Source: Dyadobacter sp. CECT 9275 (lineage in GTDB: Bacteria; Bacteroidota; Bacteroidia; Cytophagales; Spirosomataceae). Taken from it: DNA of 64,000 bases. The stretch covers positions 930,001-994,000 of the forward strand of contig NZ_CAJRAF010000002.1 of assembly GCF_907164905.1 (NCBI RefSeq). Reading direction: 5' to 3'. Both the position numbers and the translations under genes were made by a program. How positions within the stretch are numbered: position 1 is the stretch's first letter; every line of letters begins with the position of its first letter. The notes below the pieces were generated by a model that ran no database searches, was not told the origin of the DNA, and worked only from the letters and a program-made list of their open reading frames with translations. Positions 34,801 through 44,149 of this stretch are shown in pieces.

Positions 34801-35681
34801 TTACCGCTTTCCAGTCGTGTTTTGTAATCTTTCCATACCGCCATGGTGTTTTGAATGAGCGTCTGCTTATTACCTCTGATGTTATAACACTGTACGCCAA
34901 CGGGCCCTTTGAACCGAAGATCTTTCAGTATATACCTGAGCAAACCGTAGGTATCAAATGTGCCGGTGCCCAGGGGTAATATGTAATCGTTCCAAACACT
35001 TTTTTGCTTTGATAGCACATCGTTTGCCCCGCTGATGGTGATCATTTTCAGATAGGGTTTCAGTTCCTTTAAATGCGGCCTTAAACGCGAACGCTCCTGT
35101 TCGGATGTGGTTGCGAGCCAATGACACAGATTAAAAGTCATTCCGGTATTCTTCCGGTTGATTTGCTTAATCAAGGCAAGCGCATGATCCGTCCGTTCCA
35201 AATAAAATGAATAGTGCGGGTATAGTGCCATCTGCAGGCCCGCCTCATCCGCCCAGCCTGCAAGCTGCCTGACCAGACGGACCACCAGCGTATCCGCATC
35301 ATGAGAGGAGGGTTTATAACGTTTGGATTCGCTCACGATATACGGAGCAATGATGGTTTTGCTGCCTTTGAGTCTGCCCATGTATTCCTGCAAACGGGGA
35401 TCAATATACGGCTCTTCCAGTTTGAGTTTGACGTAAAAATAAGACCCGGTCATACCATACTTGTCCAGAGCCGCTTTCATACCGTCAAAACTTTCAGCCT
35501 GGTTGATCTCCACACCGTCAAAACCGGCGTTTTTCAAAAGCTCCACCTGCTTGTCAAAAGTATTGTAAACCGAGTCTCCCCGGATGATATTATGCAAAGC
35601 AAAGAAATCGTTGGTTACCTTTTGAGCCCGACCTTCCCCAAAAAAGAAAATGGTGAGCAGGATGACTATAAAAGATTTCAT
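34797..35681 (-). CDS. exported sugar phosphate isomerase/epimerase
   Basis: 294 residues from the ATG at 35681; a frame to 35717 adds 12 residues ahead of an evident signal peptide (MKSFIVILLTIFFFGEGRAQ), so the later start is better. The mature part is an AP-endonuclease-2-like TIM barrel: VELLKNAGFDGVEINQAESFD, MALYPHYSFYLERTDHAL, MTFNLCHWLATTSE and MITISGAND carry metal-ligand candidates. The C-terminal LRDLRFKGPVGVQCYNI is typical of the family. It follows the oxidoreductase by 23 nt and overlaps the transporter start by 4 nt. Likely acts in the periplasm on a keto-sugar. Confidence 0.85.
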   Translation of the reverse strand: MKSFIVILLTIFFFGEGRAQKVTNDFFALHNIIRGDSVYNTFDKQVELLKNAGFDGVEINQAESFDGMKAALDKYGMTGSYFYVKLKLEEPYIDPRLQEYMGRLKGSKTIIAPYIVSESKRYKPSSHDADTLVVRLVRQLAGWADEAGLQMALYPHYSFYLERTDHALALIKQINRKNTGMTFNLCHWLATTSEQERSRLRPHLKELKPYLKMITISGANDVLSKQKSVWNDYILPLGTGTFDTYGLLRYILKDLRFKGPVGVQCYNIRGNKQTLIQNTMAVWKDYKTRLESGK

Positions 35682-35704
35682 AAACCCGGTATGATGTTGA
35701 ACAA

Positions 35705-37066
35705 TCACATGATCCACTCTTTCCTGGCCAGAGGTGCTGCCAGCAAAGCATTGGCCGCATTGTTACCTTCAAATAATTCCTTCGCCGGATCCCACTTGAG
35801 CTTTTCTCCAGTCTGACAGGCAATAAGCCCTATCTGCGAAATGGAAATGGTCCGATGGCCTACCTCGATTGGCTCCAGGGTTTTACGATTCGCTTTGATC
35901 GCCTGTATGAAATCTGTTTTATCCCATTGAGTCTGCGAGAGATCCAGCTCCCCGGCGGACGGCCTGGAAGAGAGTATCTTCGGATTACTTGCCGTGGCCA
36001 CACCCGGAAATCCGTCAATCAATATCCATCCTTCCGAACCGATATATTTGATGGATGGCTGGCTGGTCGGGGTTTGCACACAGGTTAGTTCCATACCGTT
36101 TGCATAGTGATAAGTAACCTTGAAATTAATCATGCTATTCCAGAGGCTTTTTGGAAATTCACCTTTTCCTTCCACTGCAATTGGCCCTGAATACTCGCTG
36201 TTATTAGCCCATTGCGCCATATCAAAATAATGAGCACCCCAGTTGGCAATCATACCCTGAGCGTAAGTATCCACCCTCATCCAGTTCGGACGTTTCTTGA
36301 TGTCAAACGGGGTATGCACACGCATGTCGGTATAGGGTACATAAGGCATCGGGCCGAGCCATAGGTCATAATGAAGCTCTTTGGGAACGGGCATGTCCGC
36401 CTGTGCGGGCACCGGAGGCGGATCTGACGGGAACGATACTTCCACCTTCTGTAACTTACCAATCCGACCGTTTCTGACCAGCTCTACGGCCAGGTTCTGA
36501 GGTCTTACGGAGCGGAACTCACTGTCTGTCCTGTTCACTACTCCGTATTTTTTTAATGCCTCCACCAGCTCACGTCCCTGATGAACGCTCATGCTGAGTG
36601 GCTTTTCACAGCTAATATGTTTTTTTGCTTTTGCGGCCAGTATGCCCATCGGCACATGCCAGTAATCCGGGGTCGAAATCATGACGGCATCTATATCCTT
36701 TCGGTTAAGGATTTCGCGAAAATCGGTATGTGCCGAACACCCCTTGTATGTTCCGCCTGCCGAATTTTTGGCATAATAAGCGTCAACAACGGACTTTGCC
36801 TGGTTCATGCGCCAGCTATCTGCATCACAAACCGCAACAATCTGAGCATCCGGAATTTCCAGCAGCCCCGGTACCCGTGTACCAATACTTTTCATATCCG
36901 AACCCTGCATATTTTGCCCCAATCCCTGCCTTCCCGTACCGATCATGCCAACGGTTATCCGGTTGGACGGTGCATTTTTTCCAAAAACCGATGCCGGAAC
37001 AATGGTAGGTATACCCATTGCAGCCACAGCGAGTGAAGATTTTTCTATAAAATTTCTGCGGTTCAT
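35705..37066 (-). CDS. Gfo/Idh/MocA family oxidoreductase (Tat-exported)
   Basis: 453 residues. MNRRNFIEKSSLAVAAMGIP is a twin-arginine signal. The Rossmann start RITVGMIGTGRQGLGQNM binds NAD(P), DAVMISTPDYWHVPMGILAA follows, and CEKPLSMSVHQGRELVEA contains the family's catalytic Lys. The C-terminal half (LWLGPMPYVPYTDMRVH, WGAHYFDMAQW) is typical of secreted Bacteroidota members that oxidise or reduce glycosides, in some cases at C3. Its ATG overlaps the DUF1080 gene stop by 4 nt. With DUF1080 and the isomerase it fits a 3-keto-glycoside pathway, an inference from the neighbourhood. Confidence 0.9.
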   Translation of the reverse strand: MNRRNFIEKSSLAVAAMGIPTIVPASVFGKNAPSNRITVGMIGTGRQGLGQNMQGSDMKSIGTRVPGLLEIPDAQIVAVCDADSWRMNQAKSVVDAYYAKNSAGGTYKGCSAHTDFREILNRKDIDAVMISTPDYWHVPMGILAAKAKKHISCEKPLSMSVHQGRELVEALKKYGVVNRTDSEFRSVRPQNLAVELVRNGRIGKLQKVEVSFPSDPPPVPAQADMPVPKELHYDLWLGPMPYVPYTDMRVHTPFDIKKRPNWMRVDTYAQGMIANWGAHYFDMAQWANNSEYSGPIAVEGKGEFPKSLWNSMINFKVTYHYANGMELTCVQTPTSQPSIKYIGSEGWILIDGFPGVATASNPKILSSRPSAGELDLSQTQWDKTDFIQAIKANRKTLEPIEVGHRTISISQIGLIACQTGEKLKWDPAKELFEGNNAANALLAAPLARKEWIM

Positions 37067-37794
37067 AACTCTTTAATTTTTATATTCCTGAAAGCCACAC
37101 TATGTCCATGATCCTGTAACAGGATACGTCCCTCGGGTATATCGGCAAAGCCCTGGTAGTCTTTAAATTTACTATCCGCTACACCTTTCTTAAAGGCTTC
37201 ATCGGTTCTGTTCACACTGAGTACCTTTTTCCCGTCAAGCCAGTGTTCAAGGTGATTTTTGTTAACAACTATTTTTGAAGTATGCCAGATTTCCAGTTGC
37301 ACATCGGGTTTCTGAGCTGCTACTACATCATAAATAGACGCGGTTTTCAAGTCCTGCGGCAGATGTTTATCCATATAAATATAATCCGCATCATCAATCA
37401 GCTGGTATTCGTAACCTGCCTGAGACCCCTTCGCCGGTTTAGGCTGCCGCTCTTCTATAAAATATTTCACACCCGAATTGCCTCCTTTTCCAAGTTTCCA
37501 GTCAAATACCATTTCAAAATTCCGGTATTTTTTCATTGTCACGATGTCCCCTCCATCACCTGATTCCGCTCCGTCGGATAATTCGCCGCGCAGTTCTCCG
37601 TTTTTCACCACCCAACCGTGCGAAGGAAATTTATCAGAATAAGCACCACGCCAACCATTTGTAGTTTTACCGTCAAAAAGTAATACCCACCCGCTCTTTT
37701 GCTCGGCCGGAGTGAGGCTGTTCATTTTTTGACCAAAAGAAACGAATTCCAGAAAAAGGGTAAATGCAAGAATACTGGTTAAGGTTCGGAACAT
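37063..37794 (-). CDS. DUF1080 (3-keto-disaccharide hydrolase-like) secreted protein
   Basis: 243 residues from the ATG at 37794; a start at 37815 adds seven residues before the signal peptide (FRTLTSILAFTLFLEFVSFG). The domain reads GWVLLFDGKTTNGWRGA, DIVTMKKYRNFEMVFDWKLG, NSGVKYFIEE and LEHWLDGKKVLSVNRTDEAF, a concanavalin-like jelly-roll. Family members hydrolyse 3-keto-glycosides in some characterised systems. It is the first gene of the 37794-32714 operon and shares 4 nt with the oxidoreductase. It is probably periplasmic or surface-exposed. Confidence 0.9.
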   Translation of the reverse strand: MFRTLTSILAFTLFLEFVSFGQKMNSLTPAEQKSGWVLLFDGKTTNGWRGAYSDKFPSHGWVVKNGELRGELSDGAESGDGGDIVTMKKYRNFEMVFDWKLGKGGNSGVKYFIEERQPKPAKGSQAGYEYQLIDDADYIYMDKHLPQDLKTASIYDVVAAQKPDVQLEIWHTSKIVVNKNHLEHWLDGKKVLSVNRTDEAFKKGVADSKFKDYQGFADIPEGRILLQDHGHSVAFRNIKIKEL

Positions 37795-37977
37795 GTGCTT
37801 ATTATTTTTTAGCAAAAATCAGGCAAAAATCAGCATTTTTCTAATGATGATTTTGCAGATAATGTTTTATAATTTGCACTCTATGGTTACTTATATGTCA
37901 TCCTGCAAACAAAACAACAGATCCACCCAGGATCGTCGCACCAGTGTCACGGTCCCCGTTTCCTGATCCTGGAATAC

Positions 37978-38025
37978 AAAAAACCGGCTGATGTATCGTG
38001 TGGTTCGTTTCATCAGCCGGTTTTT
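37978..38025. terminator. strong terminator after the second PVC dehydrogenase
   Basis: AAAAACCGGCTGATG (37978-37992) pairs over 15 bases with CATCAGCCGGTTTTT (38010-38024) around a 17-nt loop; A and T runs on both sides make it bidirectional. It lies 24 nt beyond the minus-strand stop at 38049 and isolates the sugar operon. Confidence 0.85.
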
Positions 38026-38048
38026 TAAAATGCCTGCAAACACCTGCC

Positions 38049-40694
38049 CTATTTTTTTTGCTGAGATAAAAAAGTAATAAGCGAAGCAAATTCTTCATAA
38101 GATAATGCATTGGCCAATCCGCTTGGCATCATCGAAGATTCCATTTCTTTGCGGGAGATGACATCGGCGGCTTTGATCGTATATACCTGACCGGTAATAT
38201 CTCTCAGCACCAGTTTTTCTGCCGATTCTTCGGTAACAAATCCCATATAACTTTTGTCGCCTTTGGCCGTAATCAGTACCGAGGCAAACCCCTGTGAGAT
38301 AGAAGCATTTGGTTTCAGGATAGATTCCGCAATTTGCTCACGCGTCATGATAGAGCCGATCTGCCCCATGAAAGGCCCTTTCATGGTTTCGCCCCTACTG
38401 ATACTATGACAGGCCACACAGCCTTGTTTGGTGAACAGCGTTTTGCCCAGGGCCGCATTGCCGCTGATTTTTGCCATGGCAAGCATCACATCCTCAATGG
38501 ACGCCTCGCCCACCTGTCCTTTTTTGTTTCTGATCTTGTTAAGATCCACTTTTACTTCCTCCTTCGCCGCAACAACTTCCTCCCCCCCAAATTCCGGGAT
38601 TTCCATGCGATGTCTGCTGTTCAGATCAGCAAAAAACTGTTTATCTGCATTGGGTTTATTAAATTCGGACAAAAGCAGGCTCTTAATAACATCCGACGAA
38701 CCCCAGGTTACTGACTTGTAGTAAGGCCCATGGGTATCCGGCCGGGTAGACCACCACCAGGAACCGTCATAAGCTGCTTCCTTTTTATAGATCCTTGATA
38801 AAGTAGTCAGAATTCCCCTTTTCAAGGTTGTATCTTTTGTCCTTTTGTAGGCAGTGATCAGGCCGTTGGCAGCCTGGGAATGATGCATATAACGCAACGC
38901 CCAAAGCGCGAGCGCAGAGTTTTCGGTTCCGATTGCTTTTACACAGGCATCCACAGCATTGATACTCACCAGTGCACGTACGGCAATATGTGCGGGAACG
39001 ATTTCAGAATTAGGGGTAGCATGCGGCCCTTCAGTACCTTTTGCCAGGGCAACTAATGACTTTGGCACTCCGGTTTTAAGCAGAGCAGTCGCAGCTTCCA
39101 CCCTGCCCAGCCGTCCCAGACCCACCGCGGCCGCAACACGCACCCGAACGGAGGGATCTTGCAACCCCTTTATAAAGGGAGCGACAGGAACATTTTTGAG
39201 GTAACCCTTTCTGTCCGCAAGGGCCCGTAAGGCAAATTCCCGGATAGCACTGTCAGCCGTCAGCTTCACCAGCTGAGCGGTCCCATTCATTCCGGCTACC
39301 TGGGCATAGGTATATATCCCCGCTACCCGGATGTGCAGCGGTAAGGTTTTGTTACTGGCAATGTCCCAGGTTGCGGCCGCAACTTCTTTTACGGGACGTT
39401 TCAATAATTCCTGCTGCGCAGCCAGGCGGGCTACGGCCCCCTCCGTCTGCAGCAGTGATACAAGTTCCCTTACCGAGGCTTTTGTCACATCAGGAAAAGA
39501 CTGGTACTTCCAATCCCTGGGAACAGCACGTACTACAAAACCTTTTCCGGGATTTCCGGAGTACCCGGCTCCGTCCCACGCAGCCAGATACAACACGCCG
39601 GAGCCGTCAACATCCAGATCTGTAACCTGCGAAAGTTTGATAAACTCTTCCTCCGTTTGCTTAAAAGTAGGTCCGTCGGCATCCACACGGTGGGCATATA
39701 CCTGGTTTCTCCCCCAGTCGGCCATCATGGGTATATGGTTGTATTTTGCCGGCCAGCGGGCATCATCCATAAAAAGAGAACCCGTACCGGATCCTCCGCC
39801 AAGGTCAGCCAGGGCCGGGATGATCTCATCCGTAAAATGTTTGAAAAGAACAGGATACCCATATTCCCCGGACTGGATCTGATGACTGAACCGGATGTTC
39901 CATCCTCCACCGTCATTGGTGTTGTCGCGGGTGAAGATATTCATGTAAGGATCAATGGCAACATCATATATATTACGTAAACCATGCGAGTAAACCTCCA
40001 TTTCCTTCCCGTCTGGTCGTACCCGCACGATGCCGCCTCCGAGCATAGTCATCTTTTTTCCCGATCGGTCCACGGCCCCATGGAAACCAAAATCTCCGAC
40101 AGCAATGTATATCCATCCGTCTATCCCCATACGTATTCCGTTGGTCGCGTGGTCCGTACCGCGGTTTTGCAGAAATTTGGGAGAACTTATATTTTCTATC
40201 AAAGGTCGGGACGGGCCATCGGCCACGCCATTGTGGTCTTTATCTTCAAAAACTACCAGTGCCATCCCGCTTGCCTTTCCTGTCTCTTCCGAAAATGTGG
40301 TATGTAATACAAAAACCTGATCGCCCTGTACAATGATACCACGTGGGTTATCTGCCCTGGCAAATACAGTATGGGTGTCAGGCGTCCCATCATGGTCGCT
40401 ATCCACCAGCCGGACGATACTTCCTTTACCGGGCTCCTTACCCAACGACCCCATCATGTCTACTCCTACGTACACCTCCCCGGTCGCGGCCACAGCCAGA
40501 CAGGCCGGGCTTGGGGTGACATCAGAGCCAGTAAAATGCCTGATATCGAGCTCATCAGGCCAGCTTTTTGCATTGGGAAGAGAATCAGCATTGACAGCTG
40601 CCTGTCTCTGGGTTGGCTCAGTTTTTTGACCGATCGGATTGAACCACACAAACATCAGAAAAGCTGAGAACAAACTGAATGAAATTTTTAACAT
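38049..40694 (-). CDS. PVC-type heme-binding dehydrogenase with HEAT repeats, full length
   Basis: 881 residues. Signal segment at about 1-20 (MLKISFSLFSAFLMFVWF). A beta-propeller region (about 50-390) has PQQ-dependent sugar-dehydrogenase-like turns: VASG-less but with GIRMGIDGWIYIAVGDFGFHG, MEVYSHGLRNIYDVAIDPYMN and DLDVDGSGVLYLAAWDG. HEAT repeats follow (about 410-690; VRVRVAAAVGLGRLGRVEAA). A cytochrome c domain has CVACH at about residues 759-763 (nucleotides 38406-38420) and Met-rich MMPSGLANALS near the end. It likely oxidises a sugar outside the inner membrane. It shares architecture with the truncated gene at 1-2262. Confidence 0.88.
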   Translation of the reverse strand: MLKISFSLFSAFLMFVWFNPIGQKTEPTQRQAAVNADSLPNAKSWPDELDIRHFTGSDVTPSPACLAVAATGEVYVGVDMMGSLGKEPGKGSIVRLVDSDHDGTPDTHTVFARADNPRGIIVQGDQVFVLHTTFSEETGKASGMALVVFEDKDHNGVADGPSRPLIENISSPKFLQNRGTDHATNGIRMGIDGWIYIAVGDFGFHGAVDRSGKKMTMLGGGIVRVRPDGKEMEVYSHGLRNIYDVAIDPYMNIFTRDNTNDGGGWNIRFSHQIQSGEYGYPVLFKHFTDEIIPALADLGGGSGTGSLFMDDARWPAKYNHIPMMADWGRNQVYAHRVDADGPTFKQTEEEFIKLSQVTDLDVDGSGVLYLAAWDGAGYSGNPGKGFVVRAVPRDWKYQSFPDVTKASVRELVSLLQTEGAVARLAAQQELLKRPVKEVAAATWDIASNKTLPLHIRVAGIYTYAQVAGMNGTAQLVKLTADSAIREFALRALADRKGYLKNVPVAPFIKGLQDPSVRVRVAAAVGLGRLGRVEAATALLKTGVPKSLVALAKGTEGPHATPNSEIVPAHIAVRALVSINAVDACVKAIGTENSALALWALRYMHHSQAANGLITAYKRTKDTTLKRGILTTLSRIYKKEAAYDGSWWWSTRPDTHGPYYKSVTWGSSDVIKSLLLSEFNKPNADKQFFADLNSRHRMEIPEFGGEEVVAAKEEVKVDLNKIRNKKGQVGEASIEDVMLAMAKISGNAALGKTLFTKQGCVACHSISRGETMKGPFMGQIGSIMTREQIAESILKPNASISQGFASVLITAKGDKSYMGFVTEESAEKLVLRDITGQVYTIKAADVISRKEMESSMMPSGLANALSYEEFASLITFLSQQKK

Positions 40695-41071
40695 TTTAAG
40701 GTTTTTTTAGATCTGGATTTTCGCCCGATGCCGGTAAAAAAAAACACAGCAGCATCTGACATATTCATTCCGGCAAAATAGAAAATAAATGGAGCCGATT
40801 CAATCTAAATATCCTCAAAGCGGGATAAAATTACCGGAACTACTTTCGATTGGCCTGATCTACACCTCAACAGAACGATAAAACAAATCTTTTCCAAAAC
40901 AAAAAAGCACCGGGCCCTGGCCTGGTGCTTTTTAACTCCTTCTTCCTCGAAGCCTTTACCACTCATCGTAATTAATCAAATAACTAAAATCAGGCTGGCC
41001 GATCCTATCCCAAAACCTTAGAGATGTATCAGAAACGCAGTGTGTGTAAGGGTGAGAAATTAAAAAGTATA
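40695..41071. other. gap upstream of the PVC dehydrogenase
   Basis: 377 nt, AT-rich, holding the promoter region of the dehydrogenase and the terminator at 40901-40933. I see no gene here. Confidence 0.6.
40901..40933. terminator. bidirectional rho-independent terminator
   Basis: AAAAAGCACC pairs perfectly with GGTGCTTTTT (to 40933) around GGGCCCTGGCCT, with A and T runs on the two sides. It lies 138 nt beyond the stop of the minus-strand small gene at 41072 and ends its transcript. Confidence 0.85.
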
Positions 41072-41278
41072 TTAATTTAGCGACTCCATTTTAGACGCAG
41101 AAGCAGCACGTGCATTCCCACCCGGCGTGAACTCACCGTTAATCCATCGTACAAAATTTATAGACTGGGTCTGATACATTTGTGCGGATAACGGCTTCAG
41201 GTTGGATTCACTAACTTCTTTCAGATACAATTGTAATAGTCTGTTAATTTCTTTAAGATACTTTTCCTCGGTTCTCAT
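41072..41278 (-). CDS. small protein of unknown function
   Basis: 68 residues, mostly helical by composition: MRTEEKYLKEINRLLQLYLK, then TQSINFVRWINGEFTPGGN and an Ala/Ser-rich end. No signal peptide or membrane helix. Not recognised. A convincing terminator 138 nt downstream and a long upstream gap support a real single-gene transcript. Confidence 0.5.
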   Translation of the reverse strand: MRTEEKYLKEINRLLQLYLKEVSESNLKPLSAQMYQTQSINFVRWINGEFTPGGNARAASASKMESLN

Positions 41279-41823
41279 ACAATTAGAGGTGGTTTAGTGA
41301 GTGACTGACATTAATATTGTTATGTGTTGCTAAAAATTTGTATACAATATTACTTCATTCTAATTCCTTCCTATATATAAATGGTATATGACCGCCCCTT
41401 TTTGGGGTGTCCAGCAGTTTTACCGGGATTACCATAAAATTACCTAGTACAAATTCTTCTAATTATTCAATTTGGATGCAGATCCGTTGCCTGTCCGGCC
41501 GCCCCGGAAACCTGTATCTGACAAGTCTGGATGAGATTTACCCAAGCTCCACTCAGAAATTTCAACCAGACAAATCTGCGGCTTAAACAAAAAATACAAT
41601 ACTAATATTTTAATATACAGTTAGTTACCACAACAATAATGTCTGACCGTATTTCTTCAGATACTGCGTTTTACGCCTGTTTTACCAGCATCTCAAACGA
41701 CATTGACAGAGATATTTCCCTGCCCTGGCACGTTTGTTTACTATGAACCTGAAATGAACGGGGTGTACACATACAAATACAACACACTTCAAATCAATTA
41801 ATTAAATTCAAAATCAACGAAAT
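41279..41823. other. 545-nt divergent intergenic region
   Basis: AT-rich region between the minus-strand small gene and the plus-strand membrane protein; it must contain both promoters. A 10-bp palindrome TTGTATACAA is at 41338-41347. I see no hairpin terminator, RNA gene or open frame of note. Confidence 0.5.
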
Positions 41824-42423
41824 ATGGAAACCAGCAAATTCAGGAAGATATTCAGGTATTGTGTTTACATTTTATTGATCGCAGCCACGACCGTAATCGT
41901 AAAACATTTCACAACCCCAGAACCGATTGACACGGCATCCAATAAGGATCTGACTTTATTCATTGAGAAAGCGATTTCTGAAATAGACCAGAAATTAAAA
42001 AGTAACGAAACACGGCCTGATATCGCCACAGCGTTGTCATGGCATCAATCACACGCGGTACTTTACAACAATGCCCGCAGAAACAGCGACAAAGTGGTTA
42101 AAGAGCAAAGTGAAGTACTGAAAAAAAAGATACTAAAGGTGCAGGCTCAGGATTTCCCAAAGCTCAGAAAAGAATATGCGGACTCAAAAAAAGAGATACT
42201 TGCCGGGGAGCATATTACCATCAACACATCCGGAAGCGCCGAGGAAACCCTGAGATTTACCGGGGCATTATTTGAACCCTCAGGTAATAAGAAGAAATTC
42301 ATGAGGGATATTGACGAAATTGTAAAAGACCTGCGGTTTAAAAGGGTGGTTTTTCAGTGGCCGGGAAAAGATACCGACTCCAGCGATTATGAAATAAATT
42401 CCAAAGACGATGATGAAATCTAG
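41824..42423 (+). CDS. membrane-anchored protein of unknown function
   Basis: 199 residues. One N-terminal membrane helix (about residues 12-28, YCVYILLIAATTVIV) followed by a charged, helical extracytoplasmic part (FIEKAISEIDQKLKSNE; VVKEQSEVLKKKILKVQAQ) that could form coiled coil. The C-terminus is very acidic (DTDSSDYEINSKDDDEI). I do not recognise it. The next gene, also secreted, starts 83 nt downstream; a short hairpin lies between them. Confidence 0.65.
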   Translation: METSKFRKIFRYCVYILLIAATTVIVKHFTTPEPIDTASNKDLTLFIEKAISEIDQKLKSNETRPDIATALSWHQSHAVLYNNARRNSDKVVKEQSEVLKKKILKVQAQDFPKLRKEYADSKKEILAGEHITINTSGSAEETLRFTGALFEPSGNKKKFMRDIDEIVKDLRFKRVVFQWPGKDTDSSDYEINSKDDDEI

Positions 42424-42444
42424 CAAGTGGTACTGAAAATCACT

Positions 42445-42463
42445 GCCACAAAAAGTGGCCTTT
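42445..42463 (+). terminator. short hairpin between two unknown genes
   Basis: GCCAC (42445-42449) and GTGGC (42455-42459) pair around AAAAA, followed by CTTTT. The stem is only 5 bp, so termination would be weak and partial. Confidence 0.35.
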
Positions 42464-42506
42464 TGCGCAGAGGCGCGTCTACAGGAGGTCACAAAAAAAC
42501 GACTTT

Positions 42507-43094
42507 ATGAAAAATTATATTTTGTCCCTTGCAACAGTTCTTTGTCTGCTGTGTACTTCGGGTGCGTATGCACAGGATTTATCTGCAGAAACACTTCTGG
42601 ACCAGGCAGTTTCGCTTTCTAAAAACGGTGATGAAGCGGAAGCAGCAAAAGCGCTGGCCGAAGGTACCACGGCCTTGGAAAATGAAGCTAAAAGTTCCGG
42701 CGGAGACCTTAAAGATAAAATCCTGAGCAAGGTGGGTAATTTGAAATCCCTCACACCGCTCGCCTCCTCAGGGAAACTCCAGACTGGCGTATTGGCAAAA
42801 GCAGTGAGTGCTGTAAAAATGCTGCTGGGCGCCAACAGGATCAGCACTTTGCTGGGCAAAGGAGAATCTGGTTTGCTAGGAAAAGCATCTAGCGTTACCA
42901 GCAGTCTGGGCCTGATCAAGGCGGGCACGTCCATTCTTGGCTCGGATTCACAAAACCAGCTCAACGGATTAATCAGTGAGGCAACCAAGTCAGCTAGCGG
43001 GCTTGATAAAAAAGGGACCGTCGGAAAACTTGCCGCTGCTGCATCTTCCAAGCAATTAGGTAGTATTGTAAAACTGGTAGGTTCGGTTTTGTAA
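42507..43094 (+). CDS. secreted Ala/Ser/Gly-rich protein of unknown function
   Basis: 195 residues. Clear signal peptide MKNYILSLATVLCLLCTSGA with cleavage after AYA. The mature part is low-complexity and helical (ETLLDQAVSLSKNGDEAEAA, then LLGKGESGLLGKASSVTSSL), without cysteines. No family recognised. It follows the membrane-anchored unknown protein and ends at a strong bidirectional terminator. Confidence 0.7.
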   Translation: MKNYILSLATVLCLLCTSGAYAQDLSAETLLDQAVSLSKNGDEAEAAKALAEGTTALENEAKSSGGDLKDKILSKVGNLKSLTPLASSGKLQTGVLAKAVSAVKMLLGANRISTLLGKGESGLLGKASSVTSSLGLIKAGTSILGSDSQNQLNGLISEATKSASGLDKKGTVGKLAAAASSKQLGSIVKLVGSVL

Positions 43095-43115
43095 AAATTT
43101 GCTATTTCAACGTAC

Positions 43116-43155
43116 AAGAAAGCCAGCCGTGATACGAACTCCGGCTGGCTTTCTT
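43116..43155. terminator. strong bidirectional terminator
   Basis: Perfect 14-base arms AAGAAAGCCAGCCG (43116-43129) and CGGCTGGCTTTCTT (43142-43155) lie between convergent genes ending at 43094 and 43216. The A and T runs fit both directions. Confidence 0.8.
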
Positions 43156-43215
43156 GCAGGCTATAGGGCTAACATGCGTTACCCCATCCTAAAAGGATTG
43201 CATGGCAAATCAATG

Positions 43216-44043
43216 TTACTTCAATTTCTTCCATTTTTTCTCCAGCATTGCTGCAATTACCTCATAACCTTTGTCTGACGGATGCAGTCCGTCGTACGTC
43301 ATATTAACGGCATCGGGCGGATAGGGATACGCATCCTTACCCGGCTCAAAAGGAATATGGGTGTACTCCGGATAGGAATAGTTTTTATACTCACCGCTAA
43401 CCGGGTCTTTCAGTCTCTTAAAGTTAACCATATTTTCCAGGGTTATCCCACTGTCATGATAAAGGTCAGCCACTGGTATTCCTTCATGATTTCCTATGGC
43501 CACCACCGCGTTGGCAAACTGTTCCAGACTTTGTTCTTTCTTAGGTTGGTATGACCCAAATGCATTATTGCGGGCGTCGTTGATATAGACAAAATCTCCG
43601 CGCTGCATCGGAGTGATCAGTATGATCCTTGCCTTTTTATTCAGTTGTTTTAATTTACTGATAATCACCCTGAATGCACCATAAACTGTGCCTGTACCCG
43701 TATTTTGTTCATAATCAGAGAGTGTACCCAGCGCTTTTCCCTGCCACCAGTCGTTAGTGCCCAGGAACACTGTATATACATCTGCCTTCACCAGCCCAAT
43801 TGATTCGATTTTATCAGCGATATTGACGGAAGTCCAGCCGTTATGGCCCTGGTTGATATACTGCACCCGCGGATACTTTTCGGTAATCAGCGTCATGTAC
43901 CCTTTCGTAATCCGGTTACCGGTTTCATTCTGATGATCATTCAGGTAAGTAATGGAGTCCCCGATGGCTACCCATGTAATTTTACGAGGAGCGGATGCCA
44001 GTGTTAAGAAGAGTAAGATAATAAGCGAAAGGAATCTCGTCAT
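43216..44043 (-). CDS. SGNH/GDSL hydrolase (secreted esterase-like)
   Basis: 275 residues with an N-terminal signal (MTRFLSLIILLFLTLASA). SGNH blocks are clear: ITWVAIGDSITYL with nucleophile Ser30, GHNGWTSVNI, VFLGTNDWWQG, and the catalytic Asp/His in YDGLHPSDKG. These enzymes remove acyl groups, for example acetyl groups from polysaccharides. It is downstream of the enolase-superfamily gene (106-nt gap) in the SusCD neighbourhood, so a carbohydrate ester is a reasonable guess, not proven. Confidence 0.9.
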   Translation of the reverse strand: MTRFLSLIILLFLTLASAPRKITWVAIGDSITYLNDHQNETGNRITKGYMTLITEKYPRVQYINQGHNGWTSVNIADKIESIGLVKADVYTVFLGTNDWWQGKALGTLSDYEQNTGTGTVYGAFRVIISKLKQLNKKARIILITPMQRGDFVYINDARNNAFGSYQPKKEQSLEQFANAVVAIGNHEGIPVADLYHDSGITLENMVNFKRLKDPVSGEYKNYSYPEYTHIPFEPGKDAYPYPPDAVNMTYDGLHPSDKGYEVIAAMLEKKWKKLK

Positions 44044-44149
44044 TGCTTTTAAATTAAAGTGTACCTACCATTGGTAATCGGATCTCCGCGGTTTTTACAC
44101 CTGGCCCTGCATCATTCATTCTTAGTACCTGCCGGCTTTTCCTTTTCTC

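Noticed and set aside
38334..40667. Several plus-strand frames of 80-180 codons opposite the second PVC dehydrogenase
   Set aside because: They lie entirely inside a long conserved minus-strand gene, and their composition is not protein-like; they are shadows.
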